The notes beneath the pieces are model-generated. The model saw only the letters and a list, made by a program, of their open reading frames with translations. It was not told the origin of the DNA and searched no databases. From assembly GCF_028728065.1 (NCBI RefSeq), contig NZ_CP117811.1, positions 310,001-374,000 on the forward strand: a DNA stretch of 64,000 nucleotides, in the 5' to 3' direction. How positions within the stretch are numbered: the first letter of the stretch is position 1; each line of letters starts with the position of its first letter. Of this stretch, positions 18,275-27,104 are shown piece by piece. This DNA is from Lentisphaera profundi. GTDB lineage: Bacteria > Verrucomicrobiota > Lentisphaeria > Lentisphaerales > Lentisphaeraceae. Made by a program: the position numbers and the translations under genes.

Positions 18275-20560
18275 CTAATTAGTAAGGTTTTTTGAGATGA
18301 AATTTGCAACATTTGTCTTCTTACTATGTACTGGGAAGCGTTTTTTAAGCTCCTTAGTCAATTTCACAGCATCATCCATGCGTTTTAATTTCACAGCAGA
18401 TTGGATGGCAAGAAATAGGCTTTGGGAAGAATATTGGTAGTCATTGAACAAGATATAGGCTCTGCTAGAGCTTTTCCAGCACTGCTCGTATTGGCCTTTA
18501 AGGAATTTGTAATAGGCTTTAGTGTAGAGGTATCGTGGCAGGTCACCGCTGTGCCATTGATCAATATTTTTGATCGTTTCTATCGTACGATTAGCTTTGT
18601 CTAGTTTATCTTCCTTGATCCAAATCAAGGCCTCTATCGAGTTGTAGGCACAGAGTTCTTTGGCGTCTAGTTTATCCGTATCAATATTGCTTAGGTTTTC
18701 TTTGCTTGAGGTATAATTTCCTTTGCGCAAGAGCACACGGGCTTTTTGCAGTGAATAGAAATTTCCTTTTGCCATGAGGCTTTCGCAGGCAATTAAACTG
18801 CTATCGAGGTGGTTTTCTAGCTCCAGTAAGCGCGAGATAGTTTGTATTTGTAGCTGAGACCAATTGAGTTCTTGGTTGAGCTTTTGAGTAAAAATCACTT
18901 TATATACTTCAGCCGCTTTCGCATTTTTCTCTTGGATTTGATAAGTCGCTGCAAGTAGACTTAGGTTTTGGGCTAGTAGTGCAGGCGTCAGGATGAGTGA
19001 GGAGGCTTTTTCTAGAGATGAGCTAGCCTCATTTAATTGTTTTGTTAGGTAAAAGCACCTTCCTTGGAGCATGTATAAAAGGCCTTGGTTTTCATTCTCC
19101 GGGAACTGATTTAAAGCGATCAGGATGAGTTTGTGAGCTTTATCCCATTTTTGTTTACTAATGTTGACTTCGATTTCTAAAGAAGTTTTTTTGAATTTTT
19201 GTGTATCAGTCGCTTGGATTCTGACAAGGACTTCTTCAGCTTTATCGTAGTTTTTAGCAAGTAAATAGTTTTCGACTGCTTGAAAAGCCGCCGTATTTTT
19301 TTTCTCGTCTTGTGATAGGCGTGATAGCTTTAGCCATATTGCAGCGCTTTCATTAAAGCGTTTTTCTCTTGCGAGAGTTTGAGCTAAGAGTTGATGTGCG
19401 GCGTGAGTATTAGGCCAAGTTGGTAGGTAGACCTTTAGGGCAATGTTGAGTTCTTCAATCGCAAGCAGAGCTGTGTTTTTCTCTAGTGCCAGGAGACTAT
19501 TTTTATAGTGTATTTCGGCACTAAGTGACGATTTCGGATGAGATGCATCAAAAAGTTTAGATTGCTCAAGTGCTTTTGTGAGGTCCTTTAATTGTATGTG
19601 ACTATAAATTAAATAGGCAAAAGCTTTTGGGGCTTCATCGAATTGAGCTAATACAGAGCATTGCTCAAAAAACTTTATGGCTTGTTTATAGAAACCCAAT
19701 TGGTAGTAGCAGATTCCAAAGGCGTAATTAATCCAAGGTTTTTGTTCTGCGGTGGGATTTGATATCAAGGAAAGTTCGCCACGAGCCTGATCATACTTTT
19801 TAGCTCTGATTAAGGCCAGGACATATTGGATAGCTAAATCGTTTATCTCTGGAGTGTTGGGGTCGGTGTTTTTAAGTGTCGTGTAAGCTTTGATTAGTTC
19901 AGCATCACGTTCTTGTGTAGCCAATAGCTTGATGAGTAATATATATGCTTGGCTTTTTAAGGGGTGTGCTTTTTCCATTTCGGTTAAAGCTAAGAGATGC
20001 TTTTCTGCTGTAGTATAGAGCTGTTGTTCAAGGCATAGAGATGCGAGTGCATAATGGGCATAGATACGTACTTCTTTTTCTTCGGCCTTACCTTTACCGC
20101 TTAAGGCAGTGAAGATAGTGATTGCATCTTGGTTTTTTCCGAGTTCTAAAAGGAGCCTGCCGTATTCATATAGAATATGTTCATGATGAATTGATTCGAG
20201 TTTCAGCATTTCTTTATAGAGCTCTTCGGCCTCGTCGTGTTTTTTAGCCTGGACGAGTAGGGCGGCTTTTTTGAGTTGAACCACAATTCTTGAATTGATA
20301 TCAGTTTCAAAATCAATGTAGAGGTTGATGTATTCTTCGGGGTTTTGATTTGTTTGCTCGTAACAATCAATTAAGCGAAGAAGAGCATTTTTCTCAATTT
20401 GAGTGCCACCACCTGTAAGCAGTCCTTGGTATTCTTCTGCGGCATCCTGGTAAAAGCCACGTTTATAAAGTCCTTCGGCGAAACTCCATTGTTGACTAAG
20501 GTCGTTTTGAGCAAAAATATTGAGACCTACTAGCAATAAAGTTAGGAGGGCTTTATTCAT
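18275..20560 (-). CDS. Large periplasmic TPR-repeat protein
   Basis: A 761-residue protein with a signal peptide (about 1-17, cleavage near NIFA/Q). The rest is an array of degenerate tetratricopeptide repeats from about residue 20 to the end (for example EEYQGLLTGGG, HYALASLCLEQQLYTTAEKHLLAL, YAFGICYYQLGFYKQAIKFFEQC, ALIWIKEDKLDKANRTI). It has no catalytic motif. Its start overlaps the ExbD stop by four bases, so it belongs to the ExbB-ExbD operon. Such TPR partners are common next to TonB/Tol-like motor genes in Bacteroidetes and PVC bacteria, where they are thought to act as periplasmic scaffolds. A short palindrome at its stop (18273-18284) precedes T-rich sequence on the minus strand. 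Confidence 0.85.
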   Translation of the reverse strand: MNKALLTLLLVGLNIFAQNDLSQQWSFAEGLYKRGFYQDAAEEYQGLLTGGGTQIEKNALLRLIDCYEQTNQNPEEYINLYIDFETDINSRIVVQLKKAALLVQAKKHDEAEELYKEMLKLESIHHEHILYEYGRLLLELGKNQDAITIFTALSGKGKAEEKEVRIYAHYALASLCLEQQLYTTAEKHLLALTEMEKAHPLKSQAYILLIKLLATQERDAELIKAYTTLKNTDPNTPEINDLAIQYVLALIRAKKYDQARGELSLISNPTAEQKPWINYAFGICYYQLGFYKQAIKFFEQCSVLAQFDEAPKAFAYLIYSHIQLKDLTKALEQSKLFDASHPKSSLSAEIHYKNSLLALEKNTALLAIEELNIALKVYLPTWPNTHAAHQLLAQTLAREKRFNESAAIWLKLSRLSQDEKKNTAAFQAVENYLLAKNYDKAEEVLVRIQATDTQKFKKTSLEIEVNISKQKWDKAHKLILIALNQFPENENQGLLYMLQGRCFYLTKQLNEASSSLEKASSLILTPALLAQNLSLLAATYQIQEKNAKAAEVYKVIFTQKLNQELNWSQLQIQTISRLLELENHLDSSLIACESLMAKGNFYSLQKARVLLRKGNYTSSKENLSNIDTDKLDAKELCAYNSIEALIWIKEDKLDKANRTIETIKNIDQWHSGDLPRYLYTKAYYKFLKGQYEQCWKSSSRAYILFNDYQYSSQSLFLAIQSAVKLKRMDDAVKLTKELKKRFPVHSKKTNVANFISKNLTN

Positions 20561-20973
20561 TCACTTTCTCCAAGTGTTGCAATGCGGACATTTTCGATCG
20601 AGTGATTTTTACAGAGGTCAAAGACTTTGACATAGTTTGAAAATGCTGAATCTCCATCACAACGAATGATAACTGGTTGACCTGTATAGTAAGATGAGAT
20701 ATCAGCTAAAATCGTATCAATTTCGCTAATGCTTTTCTCGCTATTGTTAATACTAAATTTTCCGTCTTTATCAACGTTGATAATAACTTCCCCTGGATAA
20801 CGTGAATTATCTTCGCCACTAGCGGCTTTAGGAACAATAATGGAGATATTACGCTCAAATTGCGAGTAAACGGAGGCAACCATGAAAAATATCAAAGTTA
20901 GAAAAAAGATATCTATCATGGGGGCGAGTTGTGGCCCTTCGTTATCGCTAGCAGAAGGTCGTTTGAATTTCAT
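20557..20973 (-). CDS. ExbD/TolR-family biopolymer transport protein
   Basis: A 138-residue protein with the ExbD layout: a short cytoplasmic N-terminus, one membrane helix (about 18-37) containing the proton-path Asp21 in APMIDIFFLTLIFF, and a periplasmic domain ending in the VFDLCKNHSIENVRIAT-type motif. With the upstream ExbB it forms a proton-driven motor that energises outer-membrane uptake or envelope maintenance through TonB- or Tol-like partners. No TonB is present in the window. It starts three bases after ExbB and overlaps the TPR gene by four. Confidence 0.92.
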   Translation of the reverse strand: MKFKRPSASDNEGPQLAPMIDIFFLTLIFFMVASVYSQFERNISIIVPKAASGEDNSRYPGEVIINVDKDGKFSINNSEKSISEIDTILADISSYYTGQPVIIRCDGDSAFSNYVKVFDLCKNHSIENVRIATLGESE

Positions 20974-20976
20974 TTT

Positions 20977-21651
20977 TTAAGCCTTTTTCATGAAGCGGCG
21001 TAAAACTCTAGCACTTTTTTGTTCAAGGATATCAGTGAGATGCCCTGCGCGTTGACGAAGTAAAGAGTGACAAAACATGGCAATGAGACCTACGATGAGG
21101 CCGGCGGCTGTTGTTACCATGGCTTGTGCGATACCATCGGCTAAGGCGATAGGTTTTACGGCACCAAAATCTTGTTTCAGACCAGAGAAAGCTTGCATCA
21201 TACCGAGTACAGTACCGAGTAAACCAATCATAGGAGCAATTTTAGCAATGTCACCTACGTAGGAAAGTTTGTGGTGGATGATTCCGATTTGGTGTGAGCC
21301 TTCGCTTTCGGCGGCATCTTTGATCATGTCATAACTTGAAGCCTGATCAGCGTGCATTTGTTCAGCGGCAGCACCAATTATCGCGCCGGCAGGGCTTTCG
21401 GACTTTTTGCAGAGTTGCGAGAGCGCTTCCATATCACCTTTTTCTGTAAGTGAGGCAGCTTCGCTTATGAAGCTATTTGGGATCAGGACTTGTTCGCGTA
21501 AGGTCATGAACAGCAATGCGACGATGGCTATAAGGAAAACAGATAAGGCAACTAATACTAATAAGACTAATCCTCCCTGGGCAAATATTTCTTTAAAGCT
21601 AGATGAGTTTTGTGCGGCTTCCGCATAAGTGAGAAGAGTAGAAAAAAGCAT
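20977..21651 (-). CDS. ExbB/TolQ/MotA-family proton channel
   Basis: A 224-residue protein with three membrane helices (about 25-50, 130-152 and 165-195), separated by the large cytoplasmic loop usual for MotA/TolQ/ExbB. The conserved region reads AKIAPMIGLLGTVLGMMQAFSG, then ALADGIAQAMVTTAAGLIVGLIA, the hallmark of the family. It forms the pentameric channel around the ExbD dimer in the inner membrane. First gene of the exbB-exbD-TPR operon; the divergent dapF starts 112 bases away, so promoters for both lie in between. Confidence 0.94.
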   Translation of the reverse strand: MLFSTLLTYAEAAQNSSSFKEIFAQGGLVLLVLVALSVFLIAIVALLFMTLREQVLIPNSFISEAASLTEKGDMEALSQLCKKSESPAGAIIGAAAEQMHADQASSYDMIKDAAESEGSHQIGIIHHKLSYVGDIAKIAPMIGLLGTVLGMMQAFSGLKQDFGAVKPIALADGIAQAMVTTAAGLIVGLIAMFCHSLLRQRAGHLTDILEQKSARVLRRFMKKA

Positions 21652-21763
21652 AAAGTGCTCCGTGGCTAGGTTTCAAATTTTTTATAGTATATTCCGGCTT
21701 TTGAAAATATCTCTATAGGGCTTAAGTTTAGATGAAAATAAGAAAAAATTTAACAAGGAAATA

Positions 21764-22603
21764 ATGATGAATTCATTCGCTTTTACAAAAATGCACGGCT
21801 GTGGCAATGATTTTATAGTGATAAACTCATTTACCGAAAGCTTGCCAAGTGATTTGTCGAGCCTAGCTCAAACAATGTGTCAACGACGCTTCTCTGTTGG
21901 AGCAGATCAATTTATCATTTTAGGCAAAGCGGAATCGAGAGAAGCGAATTTTCGCATGGATATATTGAATGCCGATGGCTCAAAAGTTGAGATGTGTGGA
22001 AATGCACTTCGTTGTGCAGCAATTTATGCGAGACGCGAAAAGTTAGTTGCTAGCGATGAAATAAAAATCGAAACGATGACGGGTATATCCATTGCTCAAA
22101 TTCTTGATAATGGCGATGTGCGCATTGCGGTAGCGATCCCCTCGACGAGTATTGAAGATCTAGCTTTAAATAGCGAACACCCACTTTTCGGGACACCGAT
22201 CACAGCAGGTCAGTATACATTTCCAATGACGGGTGTGTCTGTAGGCAATCCCCATGCAGTTACTTATGTAGATGAATTAGAATTACTGGATCTATCCATA
22301 ATTGGACCTTTGTTTGAGCATCATGAGATTTTCAAAAACCGGGCAAATATTGAATTTGTTCAGTTGGTGGATGATCACCATGTCAAAATGCGAGTATGGG
22401 AACGTGGCACTGGAGAGACGTTAGCATGTGGGTCCGGCGCTTGTGCAGTGGGAGTGGCCAGTATTCTTCACGGTGTCACACATAGTCCGATAGTCGTGGC
22501 TTTAAAAGGCGGTGACTTAACAATTGAATGGGCAGGTCGTGGTACTCCAGTTTACATGTCGGGATCCGCTACTTTCGTTTTTGATGCAAACTGGACTTAT
22601 TAA
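21764..22603 (+). CDS. dapF: Diaminopimelate epimerase
   Basis: A 279-residue DapF. The two active-site Cys are in place: Cys78 in EMCGNALRCAA and Cys222 in ETLACGSGAC. The start KMHGCGNDFIVI and the GNPHAV motif are also typical. It interconverts LL- and meso-diaminopimelate for lysine and peptidoglycan synthesis, implying a DAP-containing cell wall. Two tandem ATG codons (21764, 21767) follow AAGGAA. Its last base overlaps the next start (TAATG), coupling it to cmoA. Confidence 0.96.
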   Translation: MMNSFAFTKMHGCGNDFIVINSFTESLPSDLSSLAQTMCQRRFSVGADQFIILGKAESREANFRMDILNADGSKVEMCGNALRCAAIYARREKLVASDEIKIETMTGISIAQILDNGDVRIAVAIPSTSIEDLALNSEHPLFGTPITAGQYTFPMTGVSVGNPHAVTYVDELELLDLSIIGPLFEHHEIFKNRANIEFVQLVDDHHVKMRVWERGTGETLACGSGACAVGVASILHGVTHSPIVVALKGGDLTIEWAGRGTPVYMSGSATFVFDANWTY

Positions 22604-23316
22604 TGCAAGATGAAGTCTTTTTAAAGTCAACAGCAAAAGGTGGCTTCCGCTTCAATAAAGAAGTCGCTGATGTCTTTGATGATATGATTAGTCGGTCAGT
22701 GCCTATGTATCCAGAGATTACTCGTCTATGTGCGCGTTTTGCGGCTTCCGCAGCTTTAGAGGGGACGCGGGTATACGACCTGGGTTGTTCCACCGCAAGT
22801 ACTTTACTTGAGGTGAATAAATATTTGAAAGGTAAAGATGTCGGCTTAGTCGGTTGTGATCCATCGGAAGATATGTTAGCCAAAGCGAAGGATAAAGTGG
22901 CGGCTTATAAAAATTTCACTTTGAAACAGGAGAATGCCCAAGAGGCAGATCTTGAGAATGCCTCGGTTGTCATTATGAATTTCACTTTACAGTTTATTCC
23001 CAGGGCCGAACGGCCAATGATCTTGAAGAAAATCGCACAAGCTTTGCCTGTGGGTGGAGTTTTTGTGTTTTCAGAAAAAATAGCCACAGATTTACCAGAA
23101 AAACTCGATGGCTTAGTGTTGGATCTCTATGACGAATATAAGCAATTTAATGGTTATGCAGATAGTGAAATTGCCAATAAGCGCAAAGCACTAGAGAATG
23201 TATTGATTCCCGATTCTCATGCTTGGCATCAACGAGCCTTAGCAGAAGCGGGCTTTGCGGGCTCCGCAATTATTGCTAATTGGCTCAATTTCTCTTGTAT
23301 GATGGCCTGGAAATAA
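22603..23316 (+). CDS. cmoA: Carboxy-SAM synthase
   Basis: A 237-residue class I methyltransferase fold that matches CmoA closely in layout: FRFNKEVADVFDDMISRSVPMYPEI at the N-terminus, motif I VYDLGCSTASTLLEV, GCDPSEDMLAKA, MNFTLQFIP, and a late NKRKALENVLIPDSHAWHQ. CmoA makes carboxy-S-adenosylmethionine from SAM and prephenate for the cmo5U34 tRNA modification. CmoB is not in the window. The start overlaps the dapF stop. The next gene is convergent, ending one base after this stop. Confidence 0.88.
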   Translation: MQDEVFLKSTAKGGFRFNKEVADVFDDMISRSVPMYPEITRLCARFAASAALEGTRVYDLGCSTASTLLEVNKYLKGKDVGLVGCDPSEDMLAKAKDKVAAYKNFTLKQENAQEADLENASVVIMNFTLQFIPRAERPMILKKIAQALPVGGVFVFSEKIATDLPEKLDGLVLDLYDEYKQFNGYADSEIANKRKALENVLIPDSHAWHQRALAEAGFAGSAIIANWLNFSCMMAWK

Positions 23317-23317
23317 A

Positions 23318-24013
23318 TTAAGGATTGTGACTTAAATAATTCTCGAGAGACTCACTTTTTTCATTTTCATGCAAGTAGCCTTTGACTAAGGGAGTAATGA
23401 GTGATTGACGATCGAGGCCTTTGAGCTTCAGTAGTCGGCGTAAATCATCGCGTTTGGAGTTCTTGTTAAAGGAAGCTTCGCGAACTTTTTCCAAATCAAT
23501 AAAGGCCCCCTCATAAGTGTTGGAAGTTTTTTTCAGGAAAAGGTGTTTTGGATGTAAGCATCGATGAACCAAATTGGCATCGTGCATTTGACGAATGAGT
23601 TCCCCACTTTTCTTGAGTAAGCTTTCGTGCTCGCTTACTGGAGAAGTACGGAGTAAATCATCGAGAGGAGTATAACCCTCGAGATTTTTGGTGATAAGGA
23701 TAGCTTGATCCTTCCCATTGAATTTGCGTTTCTCAAAAAAAATGGCTTCCACAACGGGGACTTGACGAGCCTGAAATTTTTGGATATTTATATATTCTAA
23801 GTCAAAAGTTAATCGGCCTTTTAGCGGATTCAGTAAAGTTTTTTTGTAGTGGTTTTCCTGTCTTTTAACAAAGAACCTCTCGGTTTTTCCGTCAGTGTCT
23901 ACATGATCATAAATATAAACACCACTCCAGCCACCGCGACGTTTGTTGGGTTCTTCAACTGCGGGTAGTTCCATGTTCCAAATACTATCGAAATCTGTAA
24001 ATAAGTTTTTCAA
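23318..24013 (-). CDS. InaA/Kdo-kinase-like lipopolysaccharide kinase
   Basis: A 231-residue protein of the Kdo/WaaP kinase clan. Features: N-terminal GGWSGVYIYDH, Lys50 in FFVKRQ, LLNPLKGRLTFDLEY, hinge ITKNLEGYTPL, catalytic loop HRCLHPKHLFL and metal-binding FIDLEKVR. In the catalytic loop Cys152 stands where most kinases have Asp. InaA-type members also vary here, so activity is uncertain. Expected site: cytoplasmic face of the inner membrane, acting on lipid A core or related glycolipid. Convergent with cmoA; transcribed from about 24.0 kb. Confidence 0.75.
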   Translation of the reverse strand: MKNLFTDFDSIWNMELPAVEEPNKRRGGWSGVYIYDHVDTDGKTERFFVKRQENHYKKTLLNPLKGRLTFDLEYINIQKFQARQVPVVEAIFFEKRKFNGKDQAILITKNLEGYTPLDDLLRTSPVSEHESLLKKSGELIRQMHDANLVHRCLHPKHLFLKKTSNTYEGAFIDLEKVREASFNKNSKRDDLRRLLKLKGLDRQSLITPLVKGYLHENEKSESLENYLSHNP

Positions 24014-24086
24014 AATAATCCTTGCTTTTGACTAATAAATATACTTACAATTAAGTGAAGATATTACAAATATCAGTGTCATGATT

Positions 24087-24410
24087 TTAGATATGTTTAT
24101 GCCGCTCTGCAATGATTCCTACGGTGACGAAACCAGTAAGCAATACGAGTAGGAGATAGTTTTGCGGGATTCGCAAATAAAGTAAGGAAATGATTTTCGC
24201 GATAAAAATGGTGAGGAATCCAATGAGGAAGGCGTTGATTCCAATGAATCCACCTAGGCGTAGAAAAAAGGATTGTTTGCGGAGGGCTTTACTCACTTTA
24301 CGCGATAATAAGTCCCCGTAGATAACTAATAATCCTGTGATTTGAGCAATCGTAATCGTGAGGATATACTCTTGAAGCCAGTTGTTGATATTATTCCAAA
24401 AATCTTGCAT
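24087..24410 (-). CDS. DUF3392-like small membrane protein
   Basis: A 107-residue protein with three hydrophobic helices (about 14-33, 50-74, 84-100) and a basic patch LSRKVSKALRKQ after the first. The order, length and the closing GIIAERHKHI resemble DUF3392 proteins of gammaproteobacteria. Function unknown. It is 73 bases upstream of the LPS-kinase-like gene on the same strand and could share a transcript. Confidence 0.7.
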   Translation of the reverse strand: MQDFWNNINNWLQEYILTITIAQITGLLVIYGDLLSRKVSKALRKQSFFLRLGGFIGINAFLIGFLTIFIAKIISLLYLRIPQNYLLLVLLTGFVTVGIIAERHKHI

Positions 24411-24530
24411 ATCTTCTTTATTAAATGTTATTTTGCTGACAGTAATTCCAATTACAAAGCTATGAAATGTGTTAAGGTGTATAATAGAGCGGAATTTGTA
24501 AGAAATCTTGAGTTAAAGGCATAAACGTTT

Positions 24531-24691
24531 ATGAAACCGTCAATTTTAGTCAAAGATAAGCTAAAAAAATTGATCTATCGTCACAGTACCCTGAAATGAA
24601 AAGCTCGCTTATGAAAAAACTTGATGCGTGGAAAAATACACATGCAGAACCTCTTTGGAGCTCGGGATTTAAAGAGAAAAAAAACCATTGA
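24531..24691 (+). pseudogene. Relic: C-terminal end of a sulfatase, frameshifted
   Basis: From about 24560 to the TGA at 24689 one frame reads IDLSSQYPEMKSSLMKKL, then DAWKNTHAEPLWSSG, the typical tail of type I sulfatases (Asp-Leu-Ser, Pro-Glu, Leu-Asp-Ala-Trp-Lys). The preceding LVKDKLKK of the usual NL-x-DP region is in another frame, with the switch at a run of A around 24563-24569. Nothing of the catalytic N-terminus remains. It is on the opposite strand to the intact sulfatase next door. Confidence 0.65.
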
Positions 24692-24706
24692 TGCTAATAT
24701 CAATGG
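24677..24706 (-). terminator. Terminator of the sulfatase gene
   Basis: CCATTGAT (24685-24692) and ATCAATGG (24699-24706) pair perfectly around six bases. On the minus strand the hairpin is followed by eight T (complement of 24677-24684), a canonical intrinsic terminator 30 bases past the sulfatase stop. Confidence 0.85.
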
Positions 24707-24736
24707 CTTGAGAGATCATCTAGATGAAATTGTTAT

Positions 24737-26284
24737 TTATTGACGAATTTTACGTCGTGAATTTCTATCTGTTGGGGGATTTTGATTGAACTTAGCGACA
24801 TCCACTTTTTTTCCTTTCGTGTGACGAAGGCGGTTCCAGGGGCCACCCCACCATTCATTATCGGGGAGATCATTATCCCAAGCATCAAATTCGTCCTGTA
24901 GTTGTTGAGCGAGTTCAGGGTGCTGACGAATTACGTTTTTCTTTTCTGCAGGATCATCTTTAATATTAAATAGTGTGATCGTTAAAGGGCCATGGGAATC
25001 GTTCCATTGAAGTTTCCAGTCGCCTTTGCGAATAGCGTAATCAGTATCACGTCGCCAAAACAGAGTTTTGTGTGGTTCTTTGTCTCCTTTACTTCCTTGG
25101 ATAAAGGGAAGGATATCGACGCCGTCGTAAGCAAAGCCTTTAAGTGGTTTTTTATCATTGCCACCAGCGGCTTTAACTAAAGTCGGTTGTAGATCTAAGG
25201 CAGATATGGGGTGGTCATAGTTTGATTGTGCTTTGATTTTCCCAGGCCACTTTATGCAAAAAGGCACACGAATACCGCCTTCATAAGTATCGCCTTTATA
25301 ACCTCGAAAAATCCCAGTGGATGACATGGTGAATCCACCTCGATGACGAGTGGAGTCTTTTTTGACTCTATCAATGCCTTGTCCTTGGGGTGAGCCATTA
25401 TCTGTTAGGAAGATGACGATGGTGTTATCATCAATGCCTTTTTCTTTAAGCTTATCCATGACTTTGCCAATGCCTTCATCCATGGCGTAGACCATAGAAG
25501 CAAATACGTGGTAGTTTTCGTCGTCGGAGAGATGTTTAGTTTTATCAAGAGCATGCTGAGTCGTTTGCCAAGGGTGATGAACGGCGTTGTAAGCTAGATA
25601 AAGGAAGAAAGGTTTTTCAGCATTGCGATCAATGAAGTTTACTGCTTCATGAGTGAAGAGATCGGTGAGGTAGTTTTTATCAACTACTTTTGCATCTTTA
25701 TCTTTAAAAACATCCAGAAATTCGGCTTTGTTTGCGGGTTCCATTTCTTCGTTGCGAAATATTGGCCAGCGTGATTTATTTTTAGCAAATTCTTGTGTCC
25801 ACTCAGTATAATCATGGGAACCATTGATGAAACCATAGAAGAAATCGTAGCCGCGTTGATTTGGGCGTAAACTTAAGTCAAAGCCCATGTGCCATTTGCC
25901 GATCATACCATTGGTATAACCTAGGGCTTTGAGTTCTTCCGAAATCATTGATTGACTGGTAGGTAAGCCCGCCAAGGGAAATTTCATTTTGTCTGGGAAG
26001 CCTGCACCATTGGGGTTCTCGCCACAGCCAAAGCGCTGTTGATAAACTCCAGTAAGCAAACCAGATCGTGAAGGACCACAAACAGAGGCACTGACATAAG
26101 CTTGAGAGAATTGGACTCCTTGCTCGGCAATGGAATCAATATGCGGCGTGAGTATGCGTTTATTGCCGTGGTAGCCAACATCATCATGACCCATGTCGTC
26201 GGCGACAATAAGTACGATATTGGGCTGCTTATTAGCCAGTAAAGAACTTGTTAAAAATACTAATAGCGAAAGAACTAGCTTCAT
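24737..26284 (-). CDS. Secreted type I sulfatase
   Basis: A 515-residue arylsulfatase-family enzyme with a signal peptide (about 1-17). Active-site features: metal-binding ADDMGHDD near 28-35, the formylglycine motif CGPSR at 69-73 (Cys69 to be oxidised), GKWHMG with Lys130 and His132, NAVHHPW and FLTDNGSPQG. The C-terminus has the usual LFNIKDDPAEKKN segment. It should remove sulfate from a polysaccharide or glycoside in the periplasm. It needs an FGE or anSME maturase, not seen here. Ribosome-binding site GGAG nine bases before ATG; single-gene transcript ending at the terminator 24677-24706. Confidence 0.95.
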   Translation of the reverse strand: MKLVLSLLVFLTSSLLANKQPNIVLIVADDMGHDDVGYHGNKRILTPHIDSIAEQGVQFSQAYVSASVCGPSRSGLLTGVYQQRFGCGENPNGAGFPDKMKFPLAGLPTSQSMISEELKALGYTNGMIGKWHMGFDLSLRPNQRGYDFFYGFINGSHDYTEWTQEFAKNKSRWPIFRNEEMEPANKAEFLDVFKDKDAKVVDKNYLTDLFTHEAVNFIDRNAEKPFFLYLAYNAVHHPWQTTQHALDKTKHLSDDENYHVFASMVYAMDEGIGKVMDKLKEKGIDDNTIVIFLTDNGSPQGQGIDRVKKDSTRHRGGFTMSSTGIFRGYKGDTYEGGIRVPFCIKWPGKIKAQSNYDHPISALDLQPTLVKAAGGNDKKPLKGFAYDGVDILPFIQGSKGDKEPHKTLFWRRDTDYAIRKGDWKLQWNDSHGPLTITLFNIKDDPAEKKNVIRQHPELAQQLQDEFDAWDNDLPDNEWWGGPWNRLRHTKGKKVDVAKFNQNPPTDRNSRRKIRQ

Positions 26285-26371
26285 CTGTTTAAACTCCTGT
26301 AGTTATTTAGTAGTCATACGCATACGGCAAAGGAAGAATGACAGCTTTGTCAAAAATAATGTGACCAGTGC

Positions 26372-26397
26372 AAAAAAAAGCTCCCATTAAGGGAGCT
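26372..26397 (-). terminator. Terminator of the pseudopilin gene
   Basis: AGCTCCC (26379-26385) and GGGAGCT (26391-26397) flank ATTAA. On the minus strand the stem is followed by a run of T (complement of 26372-26378), 23 bases past the stop of the pseudopilin gene. Confidence 0.88.
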
Positions 26398-26419
26398 AGA
26401 GAAATCAATGCATCAAGAA

Positions 26420-27013
26420 TTAGTCATTTTTGAAATCGTAACGAGTCGATTTATTAGCGTTAGTCAAATCACTACTACTAAATACAAAAGATGTAATTGA
26501 GCCACCAACATTAACAAAAGGAAAGGTATTATCTGTGCCGTGCCACTGGTCAGATATTGAGCTTTGATTATATACTTCCTTAGAGACAAATAAGCTCATG
26601 GTATTAGGACGTTTAACTTTTGAAAGTTTTAAGCCCTTGGTTCCACCAGTAGCATTTAAATCGAAATCGAAATCTCCACTCCCGTCGTCATAGGCAGAAG
26701 CACGATACGATTCGTCATCACTTGGGTTACTGGGACAAACGTTAACATTATCAAAAGAATTGCCAAGGTAGGTTGAAATCGGGTTACCTGAGGTTGCCAC
26801 CCATTGATCACCTGTCTCAGATGGGAAATAATTTTTATTATCTTTGAGGTAGACACTTACTGCAGTAGATAATTGCTTGAGGTTACCTTTGCATTCAGTG
26901 AGTTCACCCTGGCGCATGCCTTTGATGACTGCAGGGACACCAATGCCGAATAAGATGATGATGACGGCGACAACAACAAGTAGTTCGGTCATTGTAAAGT
27001 GATTTTTTTTCAT
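26420..27013 (-). CDS. Prepilin-like protein (type II pseudopilin N-terminus)
   Basis: A 197-residue protein starting with a basic leader and the methylation/cleavage motif HFTMTELLVVVAV. The residue before Phe is His, not the usual Gly. A 22-residue hydrophobic helix follows, then a globular domain with Asn/Ser/Gly-rich loops and a C-terminal WHG...FPFVNVGGSITSF segment (seen as NxxFxDGxV in many PVC pseudopilins). PVC genomes carry many such proteins, mostly of unknown role; no secretion or pilus assembly genes adjoin. GGAG lies five bases before ATG, and its own terminator is at 26372-26397. Confidence 0.85.
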   Translation of the reverse strand: MKKNHFTMTELLVVVAVIIILFGIGVPAVIKGMRQGELTECKGNLKQLSTAVSVYLKDNKNYFPSETGDQWVATSGNPISTYLGNSFDNVNVCPSNPSDDESYRASAYDDGSGDFDFDLNATGGTKGLKLSKVKRPNTMSLFVSKEVYNQSSISDQWHGTDNTFPFVNVGGSITSFVFSSSDLTNANKSTRYDFKND

Positions 27014-27033
27014 AAAGACTCCGTTTAATAATC

Positions 27034-27052
27034 AATTGAGTTTAACTCAATT
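27034..27052. repeat. Inverted repeat between respiratory operon and pseudopilin gene
   Basis: AATTGAGT-TTA-ACTCAATT, perfect 8-bp arms, 21 bases upstream of the pseudopilin start and past the end of the oxidase operon. No T-run follows on either strand, so an operator or a weak transcript end are both possible. Confidence 0.4.
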
Positions 27053-27104
27053 TACTAAGAGATGCAAATTATAAAGTGCTTTGAGAAGATGACTAACTAG
27101 AAGC

